Positions 48,801 to 57,265 are shown, counted from the first letter of the stretch. The stretch is DNA of 64,000 nucleotides from Parapusillimonas granuli (GCF_013416525.1 NZ_JACCEM010000001.1:525169-589168), one strand, 5' to 3'. The notes: generated by a model not told the origin, from the letters alone. Program-made: numbers and translations.

Positions 48801-49548
48801 AGCGGCCATGGCGGGTGTCGACGTGGTCCAGGTACGCGGCGCCGGCAGCGACGCGATAATGAAAAACCAGCGCCGTTCCGTCGGGCGCCGTAATGCGCGC
48901 TATCGTCCCGGCCAGCGGGCCGGAGCCGGTGTTGCGCTCTATGGCGGCGCCCCGGCCCCCCGCGGAGCCGGCGCCCGCGAGAGGCCCGGCCCCTTGCGGC
49001 CCCGCGGCCCGGGGTTGCACGATGCGGCTGAGATCGCCCTGGGCGTCGAACCACAGGGCACGGCCGTTGGGCCAGCGCCAGACCCAGTGCCGCCCTTCGC
49101 GCCGCAGCGAGCCGTGCGCGTTGGGAAGCGGTGCGCCGGCGGCGCCCTGGAATTCGATGTGGCTGCCGTCGGCCTGGACGACCCGCCAGCGCGCGCCGGC
49201 GCGGCGCAGCCGGGTGTCGTAGGACAGCGCCCAGCCGCGGCCGAGGACGCCGTGCCGCGGCGCCAGGGCGTTATAGTGGCGCACGAGTTCCAGGTCGGGC
49301 GCCTGCGGGCCCGCGGGCAGGTCGATTTCATGCTGGTATTTGTTGCCCGTGGCGAGATGGACGGGATTGCCGGCGCCCACCCCCAGCACGGGCTCGGCCG
49401 CGCCCGCCGCCGCAACCCCGCCGAGCATGCACGGGTCGCCCAGGGCGGGCGGGCCGCAGACGCCTTGGCCGTATGCCGGCGGGCACAGCAGGCATGAGAC
49501 CAGCAAGGCGTGGCGGGATAATCCGGCGATGGACGGCATTTTCGGCAT
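45793..49548 (-). CDS. Secreted RHS/YD-repeat protein with C-terminal DUF2235 hydrolase domain
   Basis: 1251 residues. MPKMPSIAGLSRHALLVSCLLCPPAYG is a Sec signal peptide. A DUF6531-type segment (GNPVHLATGNKYQHEIDLP, about 62-80) opens the shell, followed by many YD repeats (about 100-880). The shell ends in the RHS core motif DPLG-x18-DPMG (HIDPMGL). From about 917 the tail is DUF2235, an alpha/beta hydrolase shared with Tle1-type phospholipase effectors. GFSRG gives Ser1002; LFDTV (Asp1047) and AHSDIG (His1108) complete a likely triad. Such tails are toxins released from the RHS cage. No VgrG, PAAR, EagR or plain immunity gene adjoins, and the signal peptide speaks for Sec export rather than type VI loading. 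Confidence 0.85.
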   Translation of the reverse strand: MPKMPSIAGLSRHALLVSCLLCPPAYGQGVCGPPALGDPCMLGGVAAAGAAEPVLGVGAGNPVHLATGNKYQHEIDLPAGPQAPDLELVRHYNALAPRHGVLGRGWALSYDTRLRRAGARWRVVQADGSHIEFQGAAGAPLPNAHGSLRREGRHWVWRWPNGRALWFDAQGDLSRIVQPRAAGPQGAGPLAGAGSAGGRGAAIERNTGSGPLAGTIARITAPDGTALVFHYRVAAGAAYLDHVDTRHGRFQYRYDDNGAEPRLSAVIRPDGMRRLYRYEAALQSGNTHALTGVEIADASGTQVERLNTWSYDRQGRVTLAIAGDPARPRARLAIEYPQPASATQDGLTVVHGGTAQSTRFRIGLRGGRHVLLESGGPACPGCPPSGQRAAYDSHGRLIRLNDTVLARDAHGRLRSVAPHAPGWPGLVLHYHAGERRHAWSSELTGQEILHYTPAGLPRQRIFANGDGTRYDYDGQGRPLRITHTSGALSDATTLAWKGAVPLRIQHPHETETRAYDDRRRLRRRTVNRMSARPGATLNYSESFDYDDQDRLVAHHLPEGGSVRYRWGAGTRLLAIVWHPEQGEPQTVIDSVPGLAGYRYGNGLHLHVAAGKDRQARQLALSSEAALLWVADLAYDRRGLLSHETHHLPGHAASATQRYAHDADGRLAAHEGPSGQSTWFAWNGDGSLALGRRAGATVRPGIPRDASGLPRSVGDYTLSYGANRRLARVSRDGRPVADYLHNAFGYRIIKRSATGNVDYFHLDNRLVAETRHAAGQAPQSAEPGRLRVGRRYLYAQHVPVGFIDYPAHGKGPAVLYAVHADTIGAPVLVTDARRDIRWSARYGPGGEAQDVRGDLTLDLRLPGQVHDAETGWHDNLLRTYLPGQGHYLEPDPLGPLPGQQALGYARQQARRHIDPMGLLLFAFDGTRQSADTHSNVWKLSQAYGDGPAHYHAGPGNSLYLDWDAVTGWQASRIIQTQWQSLLNGLHGASGSREHVPIDIIGFSRGAALARHFGNLVAERVQGRLFSYDDPLRGPIRTCVDLRFMGLFDTVAQFGLAGSQNSQYDLGIAAAWDWVAHAVALHERRWLFPVSSVAGSAGGNTVEAPFIGAHSDIGGGTLYDDEGRPFRHGDLSDVALNWMLWQARAAAADFRLADPADREISAPILHDERSPVLRSIQDGDRSVLDAGGGKIHEYQDEHPRLGRRLRASAEALIARHDDWRSRGSDVGVVDLDGYARWLYDELGWGAQPGTGTP

Positions 49549-49642
49549 GGCGGCTCCGGCGTGTGGGCATGCCGTATCTTCCCGCTTGGCAGGCTTTTGA
49601 AGATAGGGTAGTGTATGGTTGTGTCTATTGAGGGAAACCGAA

Positions 49643-49987
49643 ATGCTAGTCGTCTTTCACTCTAAAGCAGCCGCCGAAGTGCTGATGTTCTCCAAGCACG
49701 CCCTGCCCATCCTCAAAGCCGCGGGCAAGCCTTATACCGATACCCTGCCCGAACGCGGCGTCATCACGCGCGACCAGCTGGACGACGCCATCAAAGGCAT
49801 CGAACACGCCATGGCGCTCGATACCGAAACCGAATACACCGACAACGACGACGATAACGACTCCAAGACCCACCCCATTTCCCAGTCCGTCAGCTTCCGC
49901 CGCCGCGCTTTCCCATTGCTGGCCATGCTGCGCCTGTCGCGCGAGCACGATGCCGACGTCATCTGGGAACCGGCGCCCAAATGGTAG
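49643..49987 (+). CDS. DUF1840 domain protein
   Basis: 114 residues starting MLVVFHSKAAAEVLMFSKHALPIL, the conserved beginning of the DUF1840 family. A middle acidic run (TEYTDNDDDNDSK) joins to SVSFRRRAFPLLAMLRLSREHDADVIWEP. It is a small soluble protein of unknown function, common in betaproteobacteria. The ATG at 49643 was chosen because GGGAAACCGAA precedes it. It is divergent from the RHS gene and its stop abuts the next small gene, with which it likely forms an operon. Confidence 0.82.
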   Translation: MLVVFHSKAAAEVLMFSKHALPILKAAGKPYTDTLPERGVITRDQLDDAIKGIEHAMALDTETEYTDNDDDNDSKTHPISQSVSFRRRAFPLLAMLRLSREHDADVIWEPAPKW

Positions 49988-49998
49988 CGGGGGCGTCG

Positions 49999-50316
49999 AT
50001 GCGAGGCACGGTAAAAATCATCTTCAACGGCCGCCAGGAAATCGAACTCGACGTGGACGTCCAGCACGCCCCCGAGGCAACGCGCGCGGCGCGCGATTGG
50101 TTCGACCACGAATGGGAGCGGCTGGGCTGCGAACCCCTGCGGCCCAGCGGCAAGGTCTTGCTGCTGGACAAGATCCTGGGCGTGGCCGACGCCCAGGGCT
50201 ACACCGGGTTCGCGCAGGACCAGCAGGCCGTAGGCGCCTTCGCCCGTAACGCGGTGCTGGCGCTCGAACGCCAGCACGTCACCGTCGACGTGCCCGGGCT
50301 GGTGGTGGGGTATTAG
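49999..50316 (+). CDS. Hypothetical protein
   Basis: 105 residues, no family recognised. It starts with a strand-like segment (MRGTVKIIFNGRQEIELDVDV), then charged and aromatic stretches (RDWFDHEWERLGCEPL) and ends VDVPGLVVGY. No signal peptide or membrane helix. GGGGG lies before the ATG at 49999; an in-frame ATG at 49981 overlapping the end of the DUF1840 gene is the alternative. Codon use is normal for the window. It converges on ugpE with 42 bases between. Confidence 0.6.
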   Translation: MRGTVKIIFNGRQEIELDVDVQHAPEATRAARDWFDHEWERLGCEPLRPSGKVLLLDKILGVADAQGYTGFAQDQQAVGAFARNAVLALERQHVTVDVPGLVVGY

Positions 50317-50358
50317 GCCGGGGCCCGCTGCCGTTGGAAGGCAGGCGCGCCGGCCCCG

Positions 50359-51159
50359 CTACCGGATCCCCGCCCGCATGAAGGACTGCACGAACTGCCG
50401 CTGGAACAGCAAAAAGCCGACCAGCAGCGGCGCGGCGCTCAGCAGCGTGGCGGCGGTGATGATCGACCAGTCTATCCCTTGGTCCGTCGACGCGAACACC
50501 TGCAGGCCCACCGTCAGCGGGCGCGTCTCGACCGAGTTGGTGATGATCAACGGCCACAGGAAGTTGTTCCAGTGGTGGCTGACCGAAACCAGCCCATAGG
50601 CGACGTACACCGGCTTGGCCAGCGGCACGTAGATCTTCAGCAGAATCTGCCAGCGGTTGGCGCCTTCCACCCGCGCCGCCTCTTCCAGTTCGCGCGGCAC
50701 GGTCTTGAACGTCTGCCGCAGCAGGAAAATGCCGAAGGCCGACGCGAAATACGGCAGCCCCACCGCGAAGATGGTGTCGCGCACCCCCAGCCAGGACATC
50801 AGCCGGTAGTTCTCGACGATCAGCACGTCGGGCATGATCATCAGCTGCAGCAGCACCAGCATGAACATGAAGTCGCGGCCCGGGAATTCGAAGCGCGCGA
50901 AGGCATAGGCCGCCAGCGTCGACAGCACCAGCTGGGCCGCCAGCACCATGGTGACCAGGATGAAGGTGTTCAGGAAATACCTGGCGAAAGGCGCGGCATG
51001 CCACGCCGCCACGAAGTTGTCCAGCGTCAGCGGCGCGGTCAGGTCGAACTGCGTGGCATAGGCCGAGGGGTGGAAAGCCGCCCACAAGGTGTACGCCAGC
51101 GGCAGGAACCACAGCAGGCCCAGCAGCCAGGCGCCCAGGGTGTCGAGTTTATGAGTCAT
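50359..51159 (-). CDS. ugpE: sn-glycerol-3-phosphate ABC transporter permease UgpE
   Basis: 266 residues and six predicted helices of the MalG class. The EAA loop is PRELEEAARVEGANRWQILLKIYVPLAKP. AFHPSAYATQFDLTAPLTLDNFVAAW and the end QRQFVQSFMRAGIR fit UgpE. The ATG at 51159 overlaps the ugpA stop (ATGA). It pairs with UgpA to form the channel for glycerol-3-phosphate and glycerophosphodiesters. It is the last gene of the five-gene operon. Confidence 0.9.
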   Translation of the reverse strand: MTHKLDTLGAWLLGLLWFLPLAYTLWAAFHPSAYATQFDLTAPLTLDNFVAAWHAAPFARYFLNTFILVTMVLAAQLVLSTLAAYAFARFEFPGRDFMFMLVLLQLMIMPDVLIVENYRLMSWLGVRDTIFAVGLPYFASAFGIFLLRQTFKTVPRELEEAARVEGANRWQILLKIYVPLAKPVYVAYGLVSVSHHWNNFLWPLIITNSVETRPLTVGLQVFASTDQGIDWSIITAATLLSAAPLLVGFLLFQRQFVQSFMRAGIR

Positions 51160-52031
51160 TGGTAGTGCGTCCGCCGGTCCAGCCAGCGGAACTTGATCAG
51201 GGCGGTGAGCGACAGGATCAGCAGCAGCACCACCGACAGCGTGGCGGCATACGCAGTATCCCAATAACTGAATCCCACTTCATAGATATAGAACAGCAGC
51301 AGGGTGCTGGCGTTGTCCGGCCCGCCTTTGGTCATCACCAGGACGTGGTCCACCAGCCGGAAGGCGTTGATCAGCGCGTTGATGAGCACGAACAGGGTGG
51401 TCGGCATGAGCAGCGGCAGGAGCACGCGCCAGAAATACTGCCAGCGGGAAGCGCCTTCCAGCATGGCGGCCTCGCGCAGCGAGGGCGAGATCTGCTGCAG
51501 TGCGGCCAGATAGAAGATCATGAAGAAGCCGGATTCCTTCCAGATGGTCACGATCATCAGGGCCGGCAGGGCCGTCGAGCGGCTGCCCAGCCAGTTCATG
51601 CCCGGCAAGTTGAACAGGCCCGCGATCTGGTCCACCAGGCCGTATTGCGGCGTATAGAAGAACAGCCAGATGTTCGCCACCGCCACCATGGGCAGGACGG
51701 TGGGCGTGAAATAGGCCAGCCGCAGGAAGCCGCGGCCGGCGATCTGCCGGTTCACCCAGAGCGCCATCACCAGCGCGATGGCCACCGACACCGGTATGGT
51801 GATCAGGGCATAGGCCAGGTTGTTCCACAGCGCCTGCCAGAACACCGGGTCGTCGGCCATGGCGGCGTAGTTGTCCAGGCCCACGAACACCGCGGGCCGG
51901 CTGGCCTTGGGCGTGGACTGGAAGCTGCTCCACAGGGTGGCCAGCGCCGGGTAGTGCGTGAATGCGGCGAGCAGGACGATGGCCGGCAGCAGGAGCAGCC
52001 AGCCATATACCGCGTTGAGCGACGGCCTCAT
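51156..52031 (-). CDS. ugpA: sn-glycerol-3-phosphate ABC transporter permease UgpA
   Basis: 291 residues, six helices of the MalF class without the large periplasmic insert. LPAIVLLAAFTHYPALATLWSSF opens the first helix. The EAA loop is SPSLREAAMLEGASRWQYFWRVLLPLLMPTT. LVDHVLVMTKGGPDNASTLLLFYIYEVGF is strongly conserved in UgpA. It starts 2 bases after the ugpB stop and overlaps ugpE at its end, so the three are tightly coupled. Part of the uptake system for phosphorus and carbon from glycerol phosphates. Confidence 0.92.
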   Translation of the reverse strand: MRPSLNAVYGWLLLLPAIVLLAAFTHYPALATLWSSFQSTPKASRPAVFVGLDNYAAMADDPVFWQALWNNLAYALITIPVSVAIALVMALWVNRQIAGRGFLRLAYFTPTVLPMVAVANIWLFFYTPQYGLVDQIAGLFNLPGMNWLGSRSTALPALMIVTIWKESGFFMIFYLAALQQISPSLREAAMLEGASRWQYFWRVLLPLLMPTTLFVLINALINAFRLVDHVLVMTKGGPDNASTLLLFYIYEVGFSYWDTAYAATLSVVLLLILSLTALIKFRWLDRRTHYQ

Positions 52032-52033
52032 GC

Positions 52034-53329
52034 TTATTTGTAGGGCCTGAGGATGCGGTCCGCGTCGCGCTGGGCGTCCTTCATGGCCTGAGCGGGCGTC
52101 TTGGCGTTGGTCAGCACCGCTTGCAGGTTGTCATTCAGGATCTTGGTGACGCGCTGGTTGTCGTGTGTCGAGAACTCCGCCACGCTGACTTCCAGCTGGT
52201 CGCGCGCGACCACGGCCTGCGGCACTTCTTTCACGTAGTTCTTCATAGCCTCGGTTTCCCAGGCGGCGGGACTGACGGCCACGTAGCCGGTGGCGATGCT
52301 CCAGGCGGCCGCATTCTCGGGGCTGGTCATCCACTTCACGAACTTGAGCGCCGCTTTCTGCTGTTCGGGCGTCGCCGACTTGAACAGATAGAAATTGCCG
52401 CCGCCGGTGGGGCTGCCGCCGCGCTTGGCCTTGGGCATGGGGGCCACGCCGAACTCGAACGTGGCGTTCTTGCGCACGTTCGTCAGGTTGCCGGTGGTGG
52501 TCCACATCATGGCGGTCTTGCCGACCAGGAAGTCCTTGGGCGTGGTGCCCCAGTCTATGGTCCCCGTGGGCATGATTTTGTGCTTGTAGGCCAAGTCGTG
52601 CCAGAATTGCACCGCTTCGATCACGGCCGGCTTGTCCATGTAGACTTCGTTGCCGGCTTCATTCATGAGCAGCGCATCGTTCGGCGTGGTCAGGGCCTGG
52701 AACAGCCAGTACGCGAAGGCGCCGCCCGACGGGATCTCGAGGCCCCATTGGGTCACTTGGCCCGAGGCGTCGGTCTTGGTCAGTTTCTTGCCGTACTCCA
52801 CCAGTTGTTCCCAGGTGCCGGGAGGCGTGTTCGGATCCAGCCCCGCCTGCTTGAAGAGCTCTTTGTTGTAGTACATGACGATGGTCGAGCGCTGGAAGGG
52901 AATGCCCCAGGTCTTGCCGCCCGTCTGGCTGTTGGCCATGAAGGCCTTGTAGAAGCCCGATGCCCACTTCTTGTCTTCGTCCGACGTGATCAGCGGGTCG
53001 AAAGGCACGATGGCGCCTTCGTCGATCAGGGTGAACATGTCGGTGGACAGCAGGACCGCGATTTGCGGCGCATTGCCGCCTTTGTGGGCGGTCAGCGCCT
53101 TGGCCACCGAGTCCTGGTAGGAGCCGGCATAGATGGACTTGATCTTGACGTCGGGGTGGCTTTTCTCGAAATCGCTCACCATGCCGTCCACGATCTTGGT
53201 GATCGGCCCGCCCACGGCAACGGGGTAGTAGAACTCCAGCTCCACCTGCTGAGCCTGCGTCCATGCGGGAGCGGCGCAGAAAGCGCCGGCGAAAGCGAAT
53301 GCCAGGGTTTTCAGAAAGTTTCGTCGCAT
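52034..53329 (-). CDS. ugpB: sn-glycerol-3-phosphate binding protein UgpB
   Basis: 431 residues; signal peptide MRRNFLKTLAFAFAGAFCAAPAWTQAQQ, then a type I extracellular solute-binding fold: VELEFYYPVAVGGPITKIVDGMVSDFEKSHPDVKIKSIYAGSYQD. GIPFQRSTIVMYYNKELFKQAGLDP and APMPKAKRGGSPTGGGNFYLF match UgpB. It binds glycerol-3-phosphate or its diesters in the periplasm. AGGAACC supports the ATG at 53329 over the ATG at 53344. It follows ugpC by 11 bases, an unusual order since in E. coli ugpC comes after the permeases. Confidence 0.92.
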   Translation of the reverse strand: MRRNFLKTLAFAFAGAFCAAPAWTQAQQVELEFYYPVAVGGPITKIVDGMVSDFEKSHPDVKIKSIYAGSYQDSVAKALTAHKGGNAPQIAVLLSTDMFTLIDEGAIVPFDPLITSDEDKKWASGFYKAFMANSQTGGKTWGIPFQRSTIVMYYNKELFKQAGLDPNTPPGTWEQLVEYGKKLTKTDASGQVTQWGLEIPSGGAFAYWLFQALTTPNDALLMNEAGNEVYMDKPAVIEAVQFWHDLAYKHKIMPTGTIDWGTTPKDFLVGKTAMMWTTTGNLTNVRKNATFEFGVAPMPKAKRGGSPTGGGNFYLFKSATPEQQKAALKFVKWMTSPENAAAWSIATGYVAVSPAAWETEAMKNYVKEVPQAVVARDQLEVSVAEFSTHDNQRVTKILNDNLQAVLTNAKTPAQAMKDAQRDADRILRPYK

Positions 53330-53340
53330 GATGGTTCCTG

Positions 53341-54384
53341 TCAAGTAAGGGCGTTGCCCGTTGCGTCAAAGAAATGTTGCCGGTCGGCGCTCCATTGGAG
53401 CTGCACGGTGGCGCCGGCGGCGGCATGCATGTGCCCCGCCTCGCGGACCGCAATGCCCGTGTTGCCGCCCAGCGAGCAGATCACGATGGAATCGGCGCCG
53501 AAGTACTCGACGCTTTCTACCGTGGCGGGCAGGCCGTGCTCGTCGGAAAGACGCAGGTGCTCGGGCCGTATGCCCAGGGTCTGCGCGCCGGCGTGCTCGG
53601 CGGCTTCCGGGTGGCCGTGCCGGGCGAGCAACTGCCGGGTCTGCGGATTCAGCTTGATCAGATTCATGGGCGGCGTGCCGATGAAGCGCGCCGAGAACTC
53701 GGAACTGGGCCGCCCGTACAGCCGGTCCGGCGTGTCGTTCTGGACGATGTTGCCGCCGTTGAGCAGCACGACGCGGTCCGCCATGCTCATGGCTTCGGTC
53801 TGGTCGTGCGTCACGTACACCATGGTGATGCCCAGCTTCTGCTGCAGGGCGCGGATCTCGCGCCGCATCTCGTGCCGCAGCTGCGCATCGAGATTCGAAA
53901 GCGGCTCGTCCATCAGGCAGATGGGCGCTTCGGAGATCACCGCCCGGCCCAGCGCCACACGCTGCTGCTGGCCTCCGGAAAGCTGCGCGGGCTTGCGGTC
54001 CAGCAGTTGTTCCAGTCCCAGCAGCGCAGCGACCTTGGCCAGGCGCGGCCCGAATTGCGCCTTGGGTTCTTTGCGCACCTTCAGGCCGAAAAGAATGTTC
54101 TCCCGGACCGACAGATGCGGAAACAGCGCATAGGACTGGAACACCATGGAGATCTGGCGCTGCGAGGGCGGCAGCTCGGTGACATCACGCTCGCCGATGC
54201 GTATGCGGCCCGAGCTGGGGTGGTCCAGGCCGGCGATCATCCGGAGCGTGGTCGACTTCCCGCAGCCCGACGGGCCCAGGAGCACCGTCAGCGTGCCCGC
54301 TTCGATGCGCAGGCTGATGTCGTTCACGGCCGGGGGGGCGCTGCCGTAGCGCTTGGTGATGTTGTCCAGGGTGATGGTGGTCAT
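53341..54384 (-). CDS. ugpC: sn-glycerol-3-phosphate ABC transporter ATPase UgpC
   Basis: 347 residues of the MalK class. Walker A GPSGCGKST, Q-loop MVFQSYALFPHLSV, signature [14 protein letters not shown], Walker B ICLMDEPLSNLDAQLR and YVTHDQTEAMSMADRVV are present. A C-terminal regulatory OB-type domain (LGIRPEHLRLSDE) follows from about residue 235. The C-terminal domain may answer phosphate status as in E. coli UgpC, which is not visible from sequence. The ATG at 54384 lies 11 bases after the phosphodiesterase stop. Confidence 0.92.
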   Translation of the reverse strand: MTTITLDNITKRYGSAPPAVNDISLRIEAGTLTVLLGPSGCGKSTTLRMIAGLDHPSSGRIRIGERDVTELPPSQRQISMVFQSYALFPHLSVRENILFGLKVRKEPKAQFGPRLAKVAALLGLEQLLDRKPAQLSGGQQQRVALGRAVISEAPICLMDEPLSNLDAQLRHEMRREIRALQQKLGITMVYVTHDQTEAMSMADRVVLLNGGNIVQNDTPDRLYGRPSSEFSARFIGTPPMNLIKLNPQTRQLLARHGHPEAAEHAGAQTLGIRPEHLRLSDEHGLPATVESVEYFGADSIVICSLGGNTGIAVREAGHMHAAAGATVQLQWSADRQHFFDATGNALT

Positions 54385-54395
54385 GGTATGAGGCC

Positions 54396-55187
54396 CTACA
54401 AGCCGTAAGGGCCCGGAAAGTCGCCGATGACGGCTTGGTGGCTGACCAGCCCCTGCGGGCCGAACCAATGCAATTGATATCCGGGCGGCTCGAAATTGAA
54501 CAGCAGCCGGGCGTCTTCGCGCAGGTCGAGCGCGATCTGATGGGCCGTGCCGGGGCAGGTGGACGCCACCGTGCCGCCGACGCGGCAGACGATGCTGCGG
54601 TGCAAATGCCCGCAAAGTATGCGTTCTATGTTGCGATAGGGTTCGATGACCCGCGCGAAGGCCTCGCGCCCTTGCAGCAGCCCCAGCTCGTCCATTCTTC
54701 TGATACCGGTTTCAAACGGCGGGTGATGCATGAGGATGAGGGTGGGGCGATCCGGCTGCTCGGCCAGGGTCTGCGCCAGCCACTCCAGCCGGGCGTCGCA
54801 GAGCCCGCCGTCGCCGCGCCGGGGCAGGGTGGTGTCCAGGGCGACGATGCGCAAAGGCCAGGTGTCGATGGTGTACTGGAGAAACGGCTCCGCGTCCCGC
54901 ATCCAGTGATGCTCGGGAAACCCGGCCCGCAACGTGGCCGGGTCGTCGTGGTTGCCGGCGATCAGGATGAAGGGCATCGCCAGGCGGTCGAGTTCCTGCT
55001 TCAGGACTTGGTATTCTTCGGGCTTGCCATGCTCGGTCAGGTCGCCCGTGGCGACGACCAGGTCAGGCCGCGGAAGCAGGGCGTTCAGCGCGTCGACGCA
55101 AGTGGCCAGGTGCCGGTGGGCGGAGATCAGGTGTTCGTTCTGGCCGCCCAGTTGTATATGCAGGTCTGAAATTTGCGCGATCAGCAA
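54396..55187 (-). CDS. GpdQ-type glycerophosphodiesterase (metallophosphoesterase)
   Basis: About 263 residues with all metallophosphoesterase motifs: LIAQISDLHI (D-x-H), DLVVATGDLTEHG (GD), FILIAGNHDD (GNHD), LILMHHPPF (H) and ILCGHLHRS (GHxH). TCPGTAHQI near the end is shared with GpdQ of Enterobacter. It would cleave glycerophosphodiesters to glycerol-3-phosphate in the cytoplasm and takes the place of UgpQ of E. coli as first gene of the ugp operon. The start is probably TTG at 55187 (GGAA about 9 bases before), because no in-frame ATG or GTG precedes the conserved first strand. CpdA-type cAMP phosphodiesterase is the alternative. Confidence 0.8.
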   Translation of the reverse strand: MLIAQISDLHIQLGGQNEHLISAHRHLATCVDALNALLPRPDLVVATGDLTEHGKPEEYQVLKQELDRLAMPFILIAGNHDDPATLRAGFPEHHWMRDAEPFLQYTIDTWPLRIVALDTTLPRRGDGGLCDARLEWLAQTLAEQPDRPTLILMHHPPFETGIRRMDELGLLQGREAFARVIEPYRNIERILCGHLHRSIVCRVGGTVASTCPGTAHQIALDLREDARLLFNFEPPGYQLHWFGPQGLVSHQAVIGDFPGPYGL

Positions 55188-55359
55188 GGCACGGTTCCAA
55201 ACAGGAAGAGTGAAAACGCTACATATTAGACAGGAAGTATTTCTTAGGCGTGACAGAGATAACCCTAGGTTGCCGTACCGAGCCCAAAAAGCCCCCACGC
55301 CGCGCCTTCGGCTTGCTGCCCTCCAAGGGGGTGTTTTTGCCTTGGGACGGCCCGGCGGC

Positions 55360-55387
55360 AAAAAAAAGGGCTCCCAAAGGAGCCCTC
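55360..55387 (-). terminator. Rho-independent terminator of leuA
   Basis: On the minus strand, GGGCTCC (55379-55385) and GGAGCCC (55368-55374) form a perfect 7-bp stem with a 4-base loop, followed by eight T (55360-55367). It begins 55 bases after the leuA stop and points the same way. This is the clearest intrinsic terminator in the window. The rest of the gap 55188-55441 holds the upstream region of the ugp operon. Confidence 0.9.
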
Positions 55388-55441
55388 CGACTTACACGGC
55401 AGTTCAGGGCCGGGCCATGAAAGCCCGGTTCCGTAAAACAC

Positions 55442-57133
55442 TCAAGCCGCCAAAGCCTCCACCTGCTGCGTCGCCGCGTGTCGGTTCACCGCGCTGAGGA
55501 TGGCCAGGAACGAAGCCGTGACGATGTCGCCATGGATGCCCACCCCGAAACCGGTGGGCGAATCCCCCACGCGCAATTCGACATAGCACGCCGCCCGAGT
55601 GTCCGTACCCGTGCCGATCGCGTGCTCATGGTAGTCCATGATTTTCACTTTCCCGTCCACCGCGTCCACGAACGCCGAAATCGCGCCGTCGCCACGGCCC
55701 ACCAGATTGTGGACCACGCCGTCCTTCTCGAGTTCGACCTCGATTTCAAACTGCTGCCCCGCCTGTGCCTTCGGGTCGCCCGTGATGCGGTGGCGCACCA
55801 GCTTCCAGGGGCTGGTTTGCTCCAGGTATTCCTCCGAGAAAATATCGAACACCTGCGACGCCGTCACTTCCGCGCCCGTTTCGTCGGTGACGCGCTGGAT
55901 CGCGCGGCTGAATTCGATCTGCAGGCGGCGCGGCAGGACCAGACCGTGTTCCTGTTCCAGCAAGTACGACACCCCGCCCTTGCCGGACTGGCTGTTGACG
56001 CGGATGACCGCGTCGTAGCTGCGGCCCAGGTCGGCCGGATCGATGGGCAGATAGGGCACTTCCCAGAGCGCGTCGGCCTTCTGGCAGGCGAAGCCCTTCT
56101 TGATGGCGTCCTGGTGCGAACCCGAGAAGGCCGTGAAGACCAGATCGCCCGCGTAAGGATGGCGCGGGTGCACTGGCAACTGGTTGCAGTATTCCACGCA
56201 GCGGCGCACTTCGTCGATGTCGGAGAAGTCCAGGCCCGGATGGACGCCTTGCGTGTACAGGTTGAGCGCCAGGGTGACCAGGTCGACGTTGCCCGTGCGC
56301 TCGCCGTTGCCGAACAGGCAGCCTTCGATGCGGTCGGCGCCGGCCATGACGGCGAATTCCGCCGCGGCGACCGCCGTGCCGCGGTCATTGTGCGGGTGCA
56401 CGCTGAGCACGATGCAGTCGCGCTGGTCCAGGTTGTTGTGCATCCATTCGATCTGGTCGGCGTACAAATTGGGCGTGGTGGCCTCGATCGTGGCCGGCAG
56501 GTTGTAGATGATCTTGGATTCCGGCGTGGGCTGCCATGCCTTGGTGACGGCATTGCACACTTCCAGCGCGAACTCGGGCTCCGTCGTGCTGAAGACTTCG
56601 GGCGAATACTCGTAGCGCCAGGTGGTTTCAGGGTGCTGCGCGGTCAATTCCTTGATCAGCCGGGTGCCCGACAGCGCGATTTGCTTGACCTCTTCCTTGC
56701 CCATGCCGAACACGATCTTGCGGAACGCGGGGGCGCAGGCGTTGTACAGGTGCACGATCGCGTTCTTCGCGCCGGCGGCCGATTCCACCGTGCGGCGGAT
56801 GAGGTCCTCGCGCGATTGGGTCAGCACGATGATGGTGACGTCGTCGGGGATGCGGTTTTCGTCGACCAGTTTGCGCACGAAATCGAAGTCGGTTTGCGAC
56901 GCGGACGGAAAACCGACTTCGATTTCCTTGAAGCCGATTTTCACCAGCTGTTCGAAGAAGCGCAGCTTGCGTTCCACGCTCATGGGCTCGATCAGCGACT
57001 GGTTGCCGTCGCGCAGATCGGTGCTCATCCAGATGGGGGGATGGGTGATGCGCTTGCTGGGCCAGGTGCGTTCGGAAAAATCACGGTCGAACGGAACGAA
57101 AGGACGGTATTTGTCGGAAGGTTGGGCGATCAT
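55442..57133 (-). CDS. leuA: 2-isopropylmalate synthase
   Basis: 563 residues of the long LeuA form. The TIM barrel shows [17 protein letters not shown] (catalytic Arg and metal Asp), [38 protein letters not shown] (His-x-His metal site) and [11 protein letters not shown]. The C-terminal leucine-feedback domain spans about 430-555. It condenses acetyl-CoA with 2-oxoisovalerate, the first step of leucine synthesis. The ATG at 57133 has AGGTGTC 4 bases upstream and begins with the usual [12 protein letters not shown]. The leader region upstream holds a leucine-rich peptide, and a terminator follows at 55360. Confidence 0.95.
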   Translation of the reverse strand: MIAQPSDKYRPFVPFDRDFSERTWPSKRITHPPIWMSTDLRDGNQSLIEPMSVERKLRFFEQLVKIGFKEIEVGFPSASQTDFDFVRKLVDENRIPDDVTIIVLTQSREDLIRRTVESAAGAKNAIVHLYNACAPAFRKIVFGMGKEEVKQIALSGTRLIKELTAQHPETTWRYEYSPEVFSTTEPEFALEVCNAVTKAWQPTPESKIIYNLPATIEATTPNLYADQIEWMHNNLDQRDCIVLSVHPHNDRGTAVAAAEFAVMAGADRIEGCLFGNGERTGNVDLVTLALNLYTQGVHPGLDFSDIDEVRRCVEYCNQLPVHPRHPYAGDLVFTAFSGSHQDAIKKGFACQKADALWEVPYLPIDPADLGRSYDAVIRVNSQSGKGGVSYLLEQEHGLVLPRRLQIEFSRAIQRVTDETGAEVTASQVFDIFSEEYLEQTSPWKLVRHRITGDPKAQAGQQFEIEVELEKDGVVHNLVGRGDGAISAFVDAVDGKVKIMDYHEHAIGTGTDTRAACYVELRVGDSPTGFGVGIHGDIVTASFLAILSAVNRHAATQQVEALAA

Positions 57134-57265
57134 GGTGACACCTATTGGTATGGCTGGATTATCTGGATTTACGGCCACCGGAGCCGCGCTGGCGGGCTCT
57201 TGCAAACATGACGGTGACGAAAACGGGGGATGTGGCGGATTGCGGCTGCCGAACTGCCACGGACG
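57134..57265 (-). promoter_or_regulatory. leuA leader RNA between leader peptide and leuA
   Basis: 132 bases between the leader-peptide stop and the leuA start. Several short complementary pairs exist on the minus strand, for example GTGGC/GCCAC followed shortly by a CCCCCGTTTT stretch and GAGCC/GGCTC further on. These could form the alternative stems of an attenuator. I could not fold it, so which stem terminates is open. No other gene is visible here. Confidence 0.4.

Noticed and set aside
45148..49497. A very long open frame on the + strand (about 1450 codons) opposite the RHS gene
   Set aside because: It is the antisense of a GC-rich gene with strong third-position bias; its translation is low-complexity (Ala/Gly/Val/Arg/Gln) with no motif, while the minus strand gives a coherent RHS-DUF2235 protein.
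55221..55256. Possible Pho box upstream of the ugp operon (CTGTCAC and CCTGTCT on the minus strand, with a TAATAT -10)
   Set aside because: The two CTGTC units are not 11 bases apart and the A-rich linkers are missing. The -10 is plausible but PhoB control cannot be claimed from this.
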